DNA of 64,000 nucleotides from Halichoerus grypus (GCF_964656455.1 NC_135725.1:46879688-46943687); one strand, 5' to 3'. Positions 33,041 through 44,590 are shown, counted from the first letter of the stretch. Translations and numbers: made by a program. The notes: a model not told the origin generated them from the letters alone.

Positions 33041-34420
33041 CCTAGAATTAGAGGAGTCAGTATAGATCAGACGCTCATGCTGGACTGGAATAAGGCTATA
33101 GAGTGCATTGCAAATAGAAGATTGCCCAGTAGGGGCCTTCGTTACTCTAGACATCTTTCTTCCCTTGACCTTGTTTGACTCTCAAAGGTTAAATTTCAAG
33201 ACCTGAGACCACTTATTAATTATGATATAAATGTAATTTGAATCACGGAAGAATAACATTGTACTGTTTACATTTCTTTGATGTTGCTGCATGCCTGCAG
33301 TTTCCTTATCAGTGAAAGAAATGATTAGCTTTTCAGCATTTCATCAATGGACAGCTTTCCAAGGTATTACTTAAATAATAAGCCGAAACCATAAGTAGCT
33401 ATGCCAAGTAAGTGGGGAAAGTGGAATTAACTAATGTTCAAAGGCATAATAGTACATTATGCCCTTTTTTTGTAGAATAAATAATTTTTAAAGGTTCTTT
33501 CACTGTTAAAATTATTAAAGAATGCATTTATGCTTCTATTTGTATGTACCATTCAAGTATATTCATTCTTTGTTGTATAAAAATGTAGTTTTTTCGTTTC
33601 TAACTTCATGCATACTATTTTCTTCCCACTGTTTTATAAATGGAAAATACACTTGTTTACGCAGAATTTATGTCCATTTTTTCACAGGACAAAGTCTTAT
33701 ACAAAGATGGTTCAGCATTTATCTCATCGAAGGACATAAATAAAATATGAACTAGGAATGTACCTGTGTGGCTCAGATCTAGTTTTGTAAAACCTAAGTT
33801 TGAAAAGTTAAAGAAAACCTGATATTACTTTGGATTTTTGCCTAGATGACCATGTCTTAAATTATTTCTTTCCACCAGTATCTTTATTTCCATGGATATT
33901 AATTTATTACTGTATCTTTTATATAGTAATAAAGTATGAGCTATCTCATTCATTTAAAAAAAGAGGGGTAGTTGTAAACATTAATTATATATTCTCCCAT
34001 CTGATGATTAAGATGAATAGCAAAGCACTTTTTATTTCTCATAATTTAGAAGCAGATAGCACTCTTCATGATTTTCATTACAGAACTGTCTGAGGGACCA
34101 GGCTGCTTTCTGTGTAACCTCATACAGTGTTGCCAACACGGATATTTTTCATGGTATCCAGAGTTAAATTTTTATATTCTCTTCTTTATATGATTGACTC
34201 CCGGGAGATGCTGGTTTATGTCTCTCCAGCTTGTTTTCCCCTGTATGTTTTGTCTAATTACAGGGAGAAGTCTTACTTGATAGCTCTTTATCCTGTTATA
34301 GGTAGTCTGGAATATCTGACTGCTTTCACTCTGGCAAGTAGAATGGAGGAGTGAGCTGAGACATGGACTCCACCAACTAACTTTGTGATCCGTCTGGGCC
34401 TCACTTCCAGCATAACCAAG
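33041..34420. other. Intronic stretch without recognised features
   Basis: No transposon was recognised. Two open frames of 73-87 codons on the + strand (33522-33743, 33830-34093) are AT-rich and lack any domain, so they are treated as chance. Confidence 0.45.
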
Positions 34421-34492
34421 TGAGCCACCCAGGTGCCCCTGGCACTGTTAGTTTTGATAATGAAACACGTACAGGGATTTAAAAAAATATAT
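34421..34492 (-). repeat. Inverted duplicate of a SINE insertion junction
   Basis: Positions 34421-34440 are a reversed SINE head, GAGCCACCCAGGTGCCCC. They are followed by GGCACTGTTAGTTTTGATAA and onward. This is the reverse complement, with a few mismatches, of 35862-35930, where the same unique flank meets the same SINE head. It is not an independent SINE insertion, because the unique flank is copied with it. Confidence 0.85.
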
Positions 34493-34493
34493 C

Positions 34494-34696
34494 TTTTTTT
34501 TTCTTTTTTTTTTTTTTTAAGATTTTATTTATTTATTTGACACAGAGAGAGAGAGAGAGTGTGGTGGGGAGGGGCAGAGGGAGAAGCAGGCTCCCCGCTG
34601 AACAGGGAGCCCGATGCAGGGCTCGATCCCAGGACCCCAGGATCATGACCTGAGCCGAAGGCAGACGCTTAAGCAACTGAGCCACCCAGGCGCCCT
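34494..34696 (-). mobile_element. Can-SINE, antisense
   Basis: A poly-T, AAGATTTTATTTATTTATTT, a (GA)n run and an ending of CTGAGCCACCCAGGCGCCC define it. Flanking AT-rich words are compatible with, but do not prove, a target-site duplication. Confidence 0.94.
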
Positions 34697-34712
34697 TAAA
34701 ATAATATTACAA

Positions 34713-34882
34713 AGAGGCTCAGTTGGTTAAGTGTCCAACTCTTGATTTCAGCTTAGGTCCTGATCTCAGGGTTGTGAGATCTAGCCCTGTGTCGGGCTCC
34801 ACACTGGGTGTGGAGTCAGCTTGAGATTCTCTCTCTCTCCCTTCCCTTCACCCCTCCCCCCACCCAAAATAAAATAAAGTTG
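34713..34882 (+). mobile_element. Older Can-SINE, sense, 5' truncated
   Basis: It begins inside the head at GAGGCTCAGTTGGTTAAG and continues GATCTCAGGGTTGTGAGATC, GGGCTCCACACTGGGTGTGG, a CT-rich domain and AAAATAAAATAAAG. This is the older subfamily with an AGGGTTGTGAG core. Confidence 0.88.
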
Positions 34883-35421
34883 TTCAACCAAAAGAACTTA
34901 ACAAAGACTCCTCTGACTGTTAAAGAAACCAACCCCTTGATTCTTTTTTAAAATTGCAATATGAAAAACATATGAAATACACCTTCTTAGCAAAATGTTG
35001 GGTATAACACAGTGTTGTGTGCACATTTTCCTCATGCAGGACTGAATCTCTCTACCCATTGAATAGCAGCTCCCTGTTTCCCCCTCGCCCCGCCCCCCTG
35101 GCAATCACTATTTTATTTTCTTCTTCTAAGACTGCCTACGTTGGATACCTTGTATAAATGTGGAGTCCTGCAGTATCTATCTATAATCGGTTTGTTTTCA
35201 CATATAATGTCCTCAAAATTCATCCATGCTGTATCATGTGACAGGATTTCCTTTCTTTTAAGGCTGAAAAATATTTTATTGTATGTATAGACCACATTAT
35301 CTTTATCTTTTCATCAGTTGATAGTTATTTAGTTTGTTTCCATCTCCTGGCTATTGTGAATAATGCTGTAGTCAACATGGGAGTGCAAATACCTCTTCTA
35401 GATCCTGATTTCAGTTCTTTT

Positions 35422-35620
35422 TTTTTTTTTAAAGATTTTATTTATTTATTTGACAGAGAGAGACACAGCTAGAGAGGGAACACAAGCAGGGGGGAGTGGG
35501 AGAGGGAGAAGCAGGCTTCCCGCCGAGCGGGGAGCCCGATGTGGGGCTCGATCCCAGGACCCTGGGATCATGACCTGAGCCGAAGGCAGACGCTTAACAC
35601 CTGAGCCACCCAGGCGCCCC
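35422..35620 (-). mobile_element. Can-SINE, antisense, inside L1
   Basis: A poly-T, AAAGATTTTATTTATTTATT, GACACAGCTAGAGAGGGAAC and the ending CTGAGCCACCCAGGCGCCCC mark the young subtype. The target-site duplication CTGATTTCAGTTCTTTT is a perfect 17 bp at 35405-35421 and 35621-35637. Confidence 0.97.
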
Positions 35621-35645
35621 CTGATTTCAGTTCTTTTGAAATACT

Positions 35646-35852
35646 GCAATTCTTTGGAAAAAATTTTTATTTATTTATTTATTTATTTGAGAGAACACGA
35701 ACAGGAGGAAAGTCAGAGGGAGAGGGAGAGAGAATCCTCAAGCAGACTCCCCGCTGAGCCGGGAGCCCAACGCAGGGCTTGATCCCAGGACCCTGAGATC
35801 ATGACCTGAGCTGAAGGCAGATGCTTAACCAATTGAGCCACCCAGGTGCCCC
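35646..35852 (-). mobile_element. Can-SINE, antisense, inside L1
   Basis: A repeated ATTT tail (35664-35690), GAACACGAACAGGAGG, and an ending of TTGAGCCACCCAGGTGCCCC define it. The flanks TTTTGAAATACT and CTTTGAAATACT (35634-35645 and 35855-35866) form the likely duplicated target. Confidence 0.94.
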
Positions 35853-35912
35853 TCTTTGAAATACTATTTAAAAATCCCTCTGTGTGTTTCATTATCAAAA
35901 CTAGCAGTGCCA

Positions 35913-36104
35913 GGGGCACCTGGGTGTCTCGGTTAGGTGCCTGACTTCAGCTCAGGCCATGATCTCAGGGTCCTGGGATTGAGCCCCACATCCAGCTCCG
36001 TGCTCATCGGGTAGTCTGCTTGTCCCTCTTCCTCTGCCCCTTCCCCCAGTGGTGCTTTCTCTGTCTCTCTCTCAAATAAATAAAATCTTAAAAACAAAAC
36101 AAAA
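35913..36104 (+). mobile_element. Can-SINE, sense, older subtype
   Basis: The head GGGGCACCTGGGTGTCTCGG, CTCAAATAAATAAAATCTTA and an A-rich tail with CAAAAC units are present. The diverged target duplication is AAAACTAGCAGTGCCA before and AGAACTAACAGTACCA after. Its 5' junction is the one copied in inverted form at 34421-34492. Confidence 0.94.
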
Positions 36105-36211
36105 CAGAACTAACAGTACCAAATTAAACAAGTCAAACAATTAGTCTCTTTATATTTCTTAAAATATTAGAGAAAGGTTTGTTTGTGCTTCAATAGAAAG
36201 ATCTTTGTTTT

Positions 36212-36284
36212 AGAACAAGTACCTAAAAGCAACTGTACAGTTAATGGACTTTTGTCGATATATACAGAGACTAGTACTTGTTCT
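36212..36284. repeat. Short inverted repeat, 11-bp arms
   Basis: AGAACAAGTAC at 36212-36222 is the exact reverse complement of GTACTTGTTCT at 36274-36284, enclosing about 51 bp. It lies in non-L1 sequence between two parts of the antisense L1. It could be a tiny MITE-like insertion or coincidence. Confidence 0.6.
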
Positions 36285-36924
36285 GAAATTCCCGGAAATG
36301 GTATTGCCAGATCATATGTTGGTTTTATTTTTAATTTTTTGAGGAACCTCCATACTATTTTTCATAGCAACTGCACCATTTTACATTCCACCAGCAGTGC
36401 ACAAGGGCTCAGTTTTCCCACATCCTCACCAACACATGTGAATTTCTATTATTATTGATAATGCCCATCCTAATAGGCGTGGGGTGGTAGCTCATGGTGG
36501 CTTTGATTTGCATTTCCCTGGTGATGAGTATTGCCGAGCATCTTTTCATGTAACTGTGGCCGTTGGTACGTCTGCTTTGGAAAACGTTCAGCTCCTTTGT
36601 TCACTTTTTAATTGGGTTATTTGTTTATTTGTTGTTGTTGAGTTATAAAAGTTCCTGACACAGTTTGGATATTAACCCCTAATTAGATACGTGGTTTATA
36701 AGTATTTCCTGCCATTCTGTAGGTTGTCCTTTTTTTTTTTTTTTTTTTAACTCTGTTGATTGTTGCGTAGAAGCTTTTCAGGTTGACGTAGGCCCACTTG
36801 TCTGTTTTTGATTTTGTTGCCTGTGTTTTTGGTGTCATATCCAAGAAATCATTGCCAAGACCAATGTTATAAGTTTTCCCCCTATGTTTTCTTCTGGAGT
36901 TTTATAGTTTTAGTTTTAGGTCTT

Positions 36925-37129
36925 TTTTTTTTTTTTTTTTTAAGATTTTATTTATTTATTTGACAGAAAGAGACACAGCGAGAGATGGAACATGAACAGG
37001 GGGAGTGGGAGAGGGAGAAGCAGGCTTCCCACGGAGCAGGGAGCCCGATGCGGGGCTCGATCCCAGGACCCTGGGATCATGACCTGAGCCGAAGGCAGAC
37101 GCTTAACAACTGAGCCACCCAGGCGCCCC
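36925..37129 (-). mobile_element. Can-SINE, antisense, inside L1
   Basis: A long poly-T, AAGATTTTATTTATTTATTT, GACACAGCGAGAGATGGAAC and the ending GCCACCCAGGCGCCCC are present. The target-site duplication TAGTTTTAGGTCTT is perfect at 36911-36924 and 37130-37143. Confidence 0.97.
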
Positions 37130-37944
37130 TAGTTTTAGGTCTTGTGTTTAAGTCTTTTATTCATTTTGAGTTGATTTTTGTGTATGGTGTAAGACAGAGG
37201 TCCGTTGTCCTTCTTTTTCATGCAGATACCCAGTTGTCCCAGCATCATTTGTTCTAGAGACCATCCTTTCTCCATTGTATTTTCTTGTCTCCTTTGTAAT
37301 AAATTAATTGACCATATATAGATGGGTTTATTTCTAGGCTCTCTATTCTATTCCATTAGTCTCTTTGCCCTTGTGCTAAGGTTACACTGTTTTGATTACT
37401 GTAGCTTTGTAATATGTTTTGAGGTCAGGAAATGTGAGGTACCCAGTTTTGTTTCTTTCTCAAGATTGTTTTGGCTTTGTGATTTCATGTGATTTTTATG
37501 ATTATTTTTTCTGTTGTGCAAAAATGTCATCGGGATTTTGATAGGGATTGCACTGATTGCTTTGGGTGTCATGTACATTTTAACAATAATTTTTCAATCT
37601 ATAAATATAAAATATTTTTCTATTTATTTGTATCTTCTTTAACTTAAGCAGTCCTTTGTAGTTTTCAGTATACACGTCTTTCACTTCACTAGTTTATTCC
37701 CAAGTATTATTGTTTTTGATGCTATTGCAAATGGGGCTGTTTTCTTAATTTCCTTCTTAGATTGTTTATTATTAGTTTATGAAAACACAACTGATTTTTT
37801 AATGTTCATTTTGAATCTTGCAACTTTCTAAATTCACTTGTTAGGTTCCCCCCCTCATTTATTAGTTTTAACTAATTTTTTGGGGTGGAATCCTTAGGGT
37901 TTTCTGCATGTAATATAATGGCATCATGAACTTTCTGATTTGGA

Positions 37945-38041
37945 TGATCTTTCTTTCTCTCCTTCTTTCCTTTTTTCCTTCCTCTCTACCTCTGTCCCTT
38001 CCTCCCTTCCTTCCTTTCTTCCTCTTTTCCTTTCTCTCCCT
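37945..38041. repeat. Pyrimidine microsatellite (TTCC/TTTC)n
   Basis: About 95 bp of interrupted TTTC, TTCC and CTCC units within the antisense L1, where L1 normally has a short T/C stretch. It looks expanded. Confidence 0.85.
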
Positions 38042-38275
38042 AATTGCTCTGGCTAGTACTTCCAGTACTGTGTTGAATAGAAAGAAATAGCAAGAGTGGG
38101 CACTCTTGTTTTGTTCCTGATCTTAGAGGAAAAGTTTTCAGGTTTTTACCATTCAGTATGCTGTTAGCAGTGGGCTTTTTCATATAGAGCCTTTATTATG
38201 TTGAGGTAATTTCCTTCCATCCCTAGTTTAGTAATTGTTTCTATCATGAAAGAGTTTTGTCAAATGTTTTTTCTA

Positions 38276-38463
38276 GGGGCACTTGGGTGGCTCAGTCGTT
38301 AAGCGTCTGCCTTCGGCTCAGGTCATGATCCCAGGGTCCTGGGATCGAGCCCCGCATCGGGCTCCCTGCTACGCGGGAAGCCCGCTTCTCCCTCTCCCAC
38401 TCCCCCTGCTTGTGTTCCCTCTCTTGCTGTGTCTCTCTCTGTCAAATAAAATCTTTAAAAATA
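38276..38463 (+). mobile_element. Can-SINE, sense, inside L1
   Basis: The head GGGGCACTTGGGTGGCTCAG, GTCGTTAAGCGTCTGCC, CACTCCCCCTGCTTGTG and a short tail CAAATAAAATCTTTAAAAAT are present. The flanks TTTTTTCTA and CTTTTTCTA act as the duplicated target. Confidence 0.95.
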
Positions 38464-39549
38464 TCTTTTTCTATGTATATTGAGATGATCATGACTTTAA
38501 TCCTTCATCCTGTTAATGTAGTTTATGACATGATTGATTTTTGTATGTTGAACCATTCCTGCATCTCAGGGATAAATCCCGCTTGGTCACAGTATGTGAT
38601 CCTTTTAAAGGACTTCTGTTTGCTAGTAGTTTGAGGATTTTTGTATCCATGTTCATAAGGGATACTGGCCTGTAATTTTCTTTTCTTGTCGTGTCTTTGG
38701 TTTGGTATGAGAGTAATGATATGGTCTCATAAAATGGTTTTGGAAGTAGTCCTGCCTCTTCAATTTTTTGGCAAGAGTTTAAGCAACATTGGTGTTAATT
38801 CATCTTTAAATGTTTGGTAGAAATCACCCGTGAAGCCATCTGCTCTTGAGCCTTTCTACATTGGGAGGTTTTTGGATACTGATTTAGTCTCGTTCCTTGT
38901 TACCAGTCTGTTCAGATTTTCAATTCATGATTCAGTCTTGGTATGTTGTATGTTTCTAGGAATTTATCCATTTCTTCTAGGTTATTCAGTTGTAGTATAA
39001 TTGTATATAGTTGTCTCTTACATCCTTTTTATTTCTGTGGCTCAGGTTGTAATGTCTCCTCCTTCATTTCTGATTTTATTTGAGTCTTCCCTCTTTTTTT
39101 CTTACTCTAGATAAAGGGTTGTCAATTTTACTGATCTTTAAAATTCCAACTCTTGATTTCGTTTTTTTCCTATTTTTTATTTCATTTATTTTTGCTTTTG
39201 TCCTTATTATTTCCTTCCTTCTGCTACCTTCGGTTTGGGTTATTCTTTTTCTAGTTCCTTGAGGTACAAAGTTAGTTTATTTGCGACCTCCTTTCTTTTT
39301 TAATGTAGATATTTACTGCTACACATTTCCCTCCTAGTGCTGCTTTTGCTGCATCCCGTAAGTTTTGGTATCTTGTGTTTTCATTGTTGTTTGTCTCAAA
39401 ATATTTTCTAATTTCCTTTTACATTTCTTCTTTCACTCATTGGTTGTTCAAGAGCATGTTGTTTAGTTTCCATGTATTTGTGAATTTTTCTGTTTTCTTT
39501 TATTGACTCCTAGTTTCATTTCATTTTGGTAAGAAAAGATACTTGGTAT

Positions 39550-39705
39550 TGAGACAGAGCATAAGCAGGGGGTCGCAGCAGAGGGAGAGGTAGAAGCAGG
39601 ATCCCCGCTGAACAGGTAACCCGATGTGGGGCTCGATCCCAGGACCCTGGGATCATGACCTGAGCCGAAGGCAGATACTTAACCGACTGAGCCACCCAGG
39701 CGCCC
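39550..39705 (-). mobile_element. Can-SINE lacking its 3' tail, inside L1
   Basis: The body begins abruptly at GAGACAGAGCATAAGCAGGG with no poly-T or ATTT tail and ends CTGAGCCACCCAGGCGCCCC. L1 sequence is on both sides (GAAAAGATACTTGGTAT before; CAATCTTAAATTTGTTAAGG after) with no target-site duplication, and a few L1 bases appear to be missing. Confidence 0.9.
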
Positions 39706-40391
39706 CGCAATCTTAAATTTGTTAAGGGTTATTTTGTGACCTAACATGTGATCTATTCTGGAGAATATTCCACGCATGCTTGAAAAGAATTTGTATTTTG
39801 CTGCTGTTGGATGGAATGTTTTGTGTATGTCTGTTAGGTACATTTGGTGTACAGTATACATGTCCTCTCTTCCCTTATTGATCTTTTGCCTGAATGTTCT
39901 ATCAGTTATTGAAAGTGGAGTGATCTCTTATTTAGGTTGTTATCTTCCCCCCCCCCTTTGTTCTATAAATGTTTGCTTTGTATATTTGGGCTTACATATA
40001 TTGCTCTGATGTTGGATGCTTATATATTTATAATTGTCTATATTCTCAGTGAATTGACCCATTTTATCATAACGTGTTTGTTTCTCATGACAGTTGTTGA
40101 CTTAAACTCTTTGTTGTATGATATAAGTATATGGCTGTCCTTGCTATCTTTTGGTTACCATTTGCTTGGAATAACTTTTTTCATCCATTCATTTTTAGCC
40201 AATGTGTGTCCTTAAATGTGAAGTAAATCTTTTGTAGTCAGCAAATATTTGTATCTTGGTTTTTATCCTGTCAGTCACTCTATATTTTGATGTGGGAGTT
40301 TATCCCATTTACATTTAAAATAATCACAAACAGAGAGGGCTTTAATATTGCCATTTTGTTCATTATTTTCTGTCAGTTCTTACAGCTTTTT

Positions 40392-40592
40392 ATTTTTTTT
40401 TATAAGGTGTATTCATTTGTTTTTGAGAGAGAGAGAGAGAGCAAGTGAGGGGAGAGGCAGAGGAGAGAATCTTTAAGCAGACTCCCTGCTGAGCAGGGAG
40501 CCCGATGCCCGGCTTGATCTCAGGATTCTGAGATCATGACCTGAGCTGAAACCAAGAGTTGGACACTTAACTGACAGCCACCCAAGCACCCT
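40392..40592 (-). mobile_element. Older Can-SINE, antisense, inside L1
   Basis: A TTTTTATAAGGTGTATTCAT tail variant, a (GA)n run, GAAACCAAGAGTTGGACAC and the ending CAGCCACCCAAGCACCC define it. The target-site duplication GTTCTTACAGCTTTTT / GGTCTTACAGCTTTTT flanks it. Confidence 0.93.
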
Positions 40593-41347
40593 GGTCTTAC
40601 AGCTTTTTGTCCCTCATTTCCTCTGTTGCTATCTTACTTTGTGTTTCATTGATTCTTCTTCTTCTTTTTTTTTGTGGTGACATGCTTTGATTCCTTACTC
40701 CTTATCTTTTGTGTGTCTTCTATAAGTATTTTGTTTGTGGTTACCATGGGGCTTATAGAAAACATCTTATAGTTATAACAGTGTATTATAAGTTGTTAAC
40801 AGCTTAACTTCTGTTGCATACAGAAGCTCTTTTTTATTCTCCCCACACTTTGCTATTGTTGTCAAAATCACATCTTTTTATATTTTGTACCATTAACATA
40901 TTTTTATAGTTATCGTCATTTATACGTTTGCCTTCTAACTCCCATACCAGAATTTAAGGTGATTTATGTACTGTCATTACAGTAGTACGGTGTTCTGTGT
41001 TATTCTCTGTATTATACCTTTCTCACTGAGATTTATACTTTGATATGCTTTTGTGTTGCTAATATCCTTTAATTTCAACCTGAAGGATTTCCCTTCACAT
41101 TTCTTGAAAGGCAGGTCTGGTGGGTGAACTCCTTCAACTTTTGTTTATTTGAGAAAGTATTTCTCTTTCATTTTGAAGGAAAGTTTTGCTGGATATAGTA
41201 TTCCTGGTTGTCTCTCTTTTTTTTTAAAATTTTCTTTCAGCACTTTGATTATGTTATCTAGCATTCCCCCTTCTGACCTATAAAATGTCTGCTGAGGAAT
41301 CTGCTAATAGTCTTATGGGGGCTCCTTAATAATCCCATCATTCTAAA

Positions 41348-41540
41348 CTAAACCTTTTTTTTTTTTTTTAAGAGGAAGAGAGGGTTGGGGCAGAGGAAGA
41401 GGGAGAGAGAGAGAATCTTAAGCAGGCTCCATGCCCACCACGGAGCCCGATGCAGGGCTTGATCTCACAGCCCTGAGATCATTGCCTAAGCCAAAATCTG
41501 GATTTGGTTGCTTAACCAACTGAACCACCCAGGCACCCCT
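41348..41540 (-). mobile_element. Older Can-SINE, antisense
   Basis: A poly-T, AAGAGGAAGAGAGGGTTGGG, CTAAGCCAAAATCTGG and an ending of CTGAACCACCCAGGCACCCC are present. The target-site duplication CCCATCATTCTAAA is perfect at 41334-41347 and 41541-41554. It lies at the 5' edge of the long L1. Confidence 0.94.
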
Positions 41541-41713
41541 CCCATCATTCTAAATCAGTTGTTTATCATTGACTTGAATTCTGAAGGAGGGAAGCAAAAG
41601 CATAGAATTTTCTGAAACCAGAAGATCATGCTTTCTAGCTTATTTTAAATTTAAAGTCAGAGAATTCATTCTTTTTTTCTGCTTCACAGCGGAATGCTCA
41701 AGAGCAGGTGTAA

Positions 41714-41900
41714 ATGGGTACTTGAGTGGCTCAGTCGGTTAAGCGTCTGCCTTCGGCTCAGATCATGATCATAGGGTCCTGGGATCGAGTCCCACATTGG
41801 GCTCCCTGCTCAGAGGCGAGTCTGCTTCTGCCTCTACCCATCCCCCCTGCTCGTGATTGCTCTCTCTCTCTCAGTCTTTCAAATAAATAAATAAAATCTT
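41714..41900 (+). mobile_element. Can-SINE, sense
   Basis: The head ATGGGTACTTGAGTGGCTCA, GTCGGTTAAGCGTCTGCC and AAATAAATAAATAAAATCTT are present. The flanks AGAGCAGGTGTAA and AGAGCAGAGGAAT give a diverged duplication. It is the nearest SINE upstream of the exon cluster at 45015. Confidence 0.94.
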
Positions 41901-42940
41901 AGAGCAGAGGAATCAAGAGCTCATAATTACCTCTCAAGTAAATCAATCAATTCACGTATGTCATTTCATTAGGAAAACAGCAGTCCATACTTTATGTAAA
42001 AAATATTTTCCATATGTATATATTTGTATCTGTGTTTTCCTAATGAAATAACACCTATTTTGTTTTTCCCATTGACTTTTGATGATTTAATTTGGGGTAT
42101 AATAGCCTTTGAACTGTATTAAGTTTAAGATTATTTACAGTAAAATTTTCCCACTTACGTTTTTTCATTTATGAACTCACCAGGAAAAAATAAACACCCA
42201 TACATACTACTTTAAGTCTGAGGCTCGTAAAAAAAAAAAAAAAAGAAAAGAAAAAAAAAAACTGTACTCTTCAACATAGAGTACTTTATTTCTTTTCCGA
42301 CAATATAATTAAAACAGTTGTTTAGAAGCTAAATACACTATTTTATAAAATGTCAGTAAATGTACTGATTGCCTTCCCAGAACTAAGAATCTGTCAAAGT
42401 GTCTTAGTAGAAATCTTACCAGAAGGGGTAATTGAAACTTGGGCAATGCAATCTAAGATAACCTTTTGTTTTTAATTAAAATGGGGAATAAGAAGCCAAT
42501 TCAAAAATTTGTCTCCCTTCATTTGCTCAAGGTAGGGTGATGGAACTTGTGTTCTAATAGAGCCTCAGCACTTGTTAAAAACATCAATTCTGGCTGAGTG
42601 TTGTGAATCTAGCCATTACATGCGTAGCTCCAAATGCTGCCATGGTATGTCATGGTCAGGCTCATTAATGAATTAATGCTTAACTGTTACTTTTTGGTTA
42701 GTAGGTTAGTAGAGGATTTTTTTCCCTTCTTGAAAGTAAATTAAAGTAGATGTCCTCCTAAGCTTAGAAGGAACAGGCTTTCTAAGATTACAGCAGATAG
42801 AGGAAATTTAACATTCTAGATAAAAAAAGGGTGAAATGTACTGGGAGGAAAATAAAATTTTTTTGGTGCTACATTGTGCCGTCAATAGGCTCATAGTAAT
42901 TTCTCATAGCTTCACAGATTTTGAATTGAATTTTTATAAA
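41901..42940. other. Unassigned intronic sequence with A-rich tract
   Basis: No transposon was recognised. 42228-42260 is an A-rich run interrupted by GAAAAG. Nothing exon-like was seen. Confidence 0.45.
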
Positions 42941-42944
42941 AATA

Positions 42945-44590
42945 GCTTTATGAAGATATAATTCACATGCTCTATGCTCTCTATATGCTATATAATTCAT
43001 CCAAAGTGTACAATTCAGTGACTTTTAGTATATTCACAGAGCTGTGCAAATGTAATTACAAATAATTTGAGAACGTTTTCATTATCCCCTCAAGAAGCCT
43101 TGTATCCATTAGCAGTCACTCCCCATTGTCCTCTACACCTTTCCAATCTTAAGCAATTACTTTCCAATTACTTAAGCAATTACTCTTTAGATTTACCTGT
43201 TCTGGACATTTCATGTAAATGGAATCATATAATATATGGTCTTTTGTTACTGGCTTCTTTCACTTGACATGATGTTTGCGAGGTTCCTTTCCCTTTTTAT
43301 GGCTGAACAATATTTCCATGGTATGGCTATACTACATTTTATTTATCAGTTCATCAGTTGATGGACACTTGGGTTGTTTCTGCTATTTGGCTATTGTGAA
43401 TTATGTTGCTCTGAACATTCATGTAGGAGTTTTTTGTGTGGAGATGTTTTCATTTCTCTTGGGTAGATACCTAGAAGTAGAATTGCTAGATCATATGGTA
43501 ATTCGGTTTAAACATTTGATAAACTGCCAGACTGTTTTCTGAAGGGGCTGCACCATTTTATATTCCTACCAGGAGAGGATGATGGTTTCAGATTCTCCAC
43601 ATCCTGCCAACACTTGCTATTGTGTATCTTTTTTTTTTCTTTCTTTTTTTTATTATAGATCCTATTGGATGTTAAGTGGTATGTCATTCTGCTTTTGATT
43701 TGCAATTATGTCATGGCTGATGATGGTTGAATATCCCGGTCTTTATTAACATTTCTTTATCTTCTTTGGATCCTTTGCTCTTTTAGAATTGGGTTATTTG
43801 TCCTTTCATTATTGAATTATAAGAATTCTTTATATATTCTGGATACAAATCCCTTATTAGATAGATGATTTGTAAAAAATTTTCCCCCATTCTGTGGGTT
43901 GTCTTTCATTTTCTTTCTAGTGTTCTTTGAAGGACAAATACTTTTAATTTGATGAAATCTATTTTTTTTCTTTAGTTGTACTTGCTTTTGGTGTCATCTA
44001 AGAGGCTTTGCCTAGTCTAAGGTCACAGAGATTTACTATTATATTTTCTTTAAGAGTTTGATAGTGTTAGCCCTGACATTTAGGTCTAAAAATTTATTTT
44101 GAGTTAATTTTTATGTGTTGTGTGAGAAACGGATCCAAATTCATTCTTTCGTATGTGGATATCTAATTGTTGAAATCCACCATTTTTCAAAAAGGCTCTT
44201 CTTCCTCCATTGTATTTTCCTGGCATATTTATCAAAAATCAATAGAACATGAATGTAAGGATTTATTCCTAGACTCTGAGTTCTGTTTCATTGATCTGTG
44301 TGTTTTGTTGTTACGCCAGTGCCACACTTGTTGGATTACTGCAGCTTTGAAGTAAATTTTGAAACTGAGAAGTTTGAGTCTCAAGCTTTTTTCTTTTTCA
44401 AGATCGTTTTGGCAATTTGGGATTCCTCGGTTTCCACATGAGTTTTAGAATCAATTTTTCAATTTTGGCAAATAAGCCAGCTAGGATTTTGATGGGATTG
44501 TGTTGAATCTGTAGATCTATTTGGAAAATATTACTGTCTTAACAGTATTACGTTTTTTGATCCACAAATGAATTGTGCTTCTCTTTTTAT
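42945..44590 (-). mobile_element. LINE-1, antisense, about 1.65 kb
   Basis: In reverse it reads 3' region (GCTTTATGAAGATATAATTC, AATGGAATCATATAATATAT, CTATTGTGAATTATGTTGC, GGTAGATACCTAGAAGTAG) and then part of ORF2 (TTGTAAAAAATTTTCCCCCA, GCTTTTGGTGTCATCTAAGA, TTTTGATGGGATTGTG). No SINE interrupts it. Frames are degraded. Confidence 0.88.

Larger units (their letters stand above)
34898..41333 (-). mobile_element. Long LINE-1, antisense, interrupted by seven SINEs
   Basis: Reading left to right gives the L1 3' region (34,900-35,404; resumes at 36,285), then ORF2 in reverse up to about 41,330. Landmarks are ATTTGCATTTCCCTGGTGAT (36,508), CCATTCTGTAGGTTGTCC (36,713), TCATTTTGAGTTGATTTTTG (37,162), GGGATTGCACTGATTGCTTT (37,544), GATAAATCCCGCTTGGTCAC (38,570), TTTATCCATTTCTTCTAGG (38,963) and GGATATAGTATTCCTGG (41,192). 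About 5 kb of L1 remains. Frames are broken throughout and no intact ORF2 survives. It is 5'-truncated within ORF2. It probably predates all the SINEs nested in it. Confidence 0.88.

Noticed and set aside
38283..38483. Recurring open frames with near-identical peptides (for example VKRLPSAQVMIPGSWDRAPHR) at many places on both strands
   Set aside because: These are translations of Can-SINE bodies and appear wherever a SINE is present. They are not genes or a protein family.
34898..41333. Possible intact L1 ORF2
   Set aside because: The element is 5'-truncated, interrupted by seven SINEs and full of stops. The longest L1-derived frames are under 100 codons.
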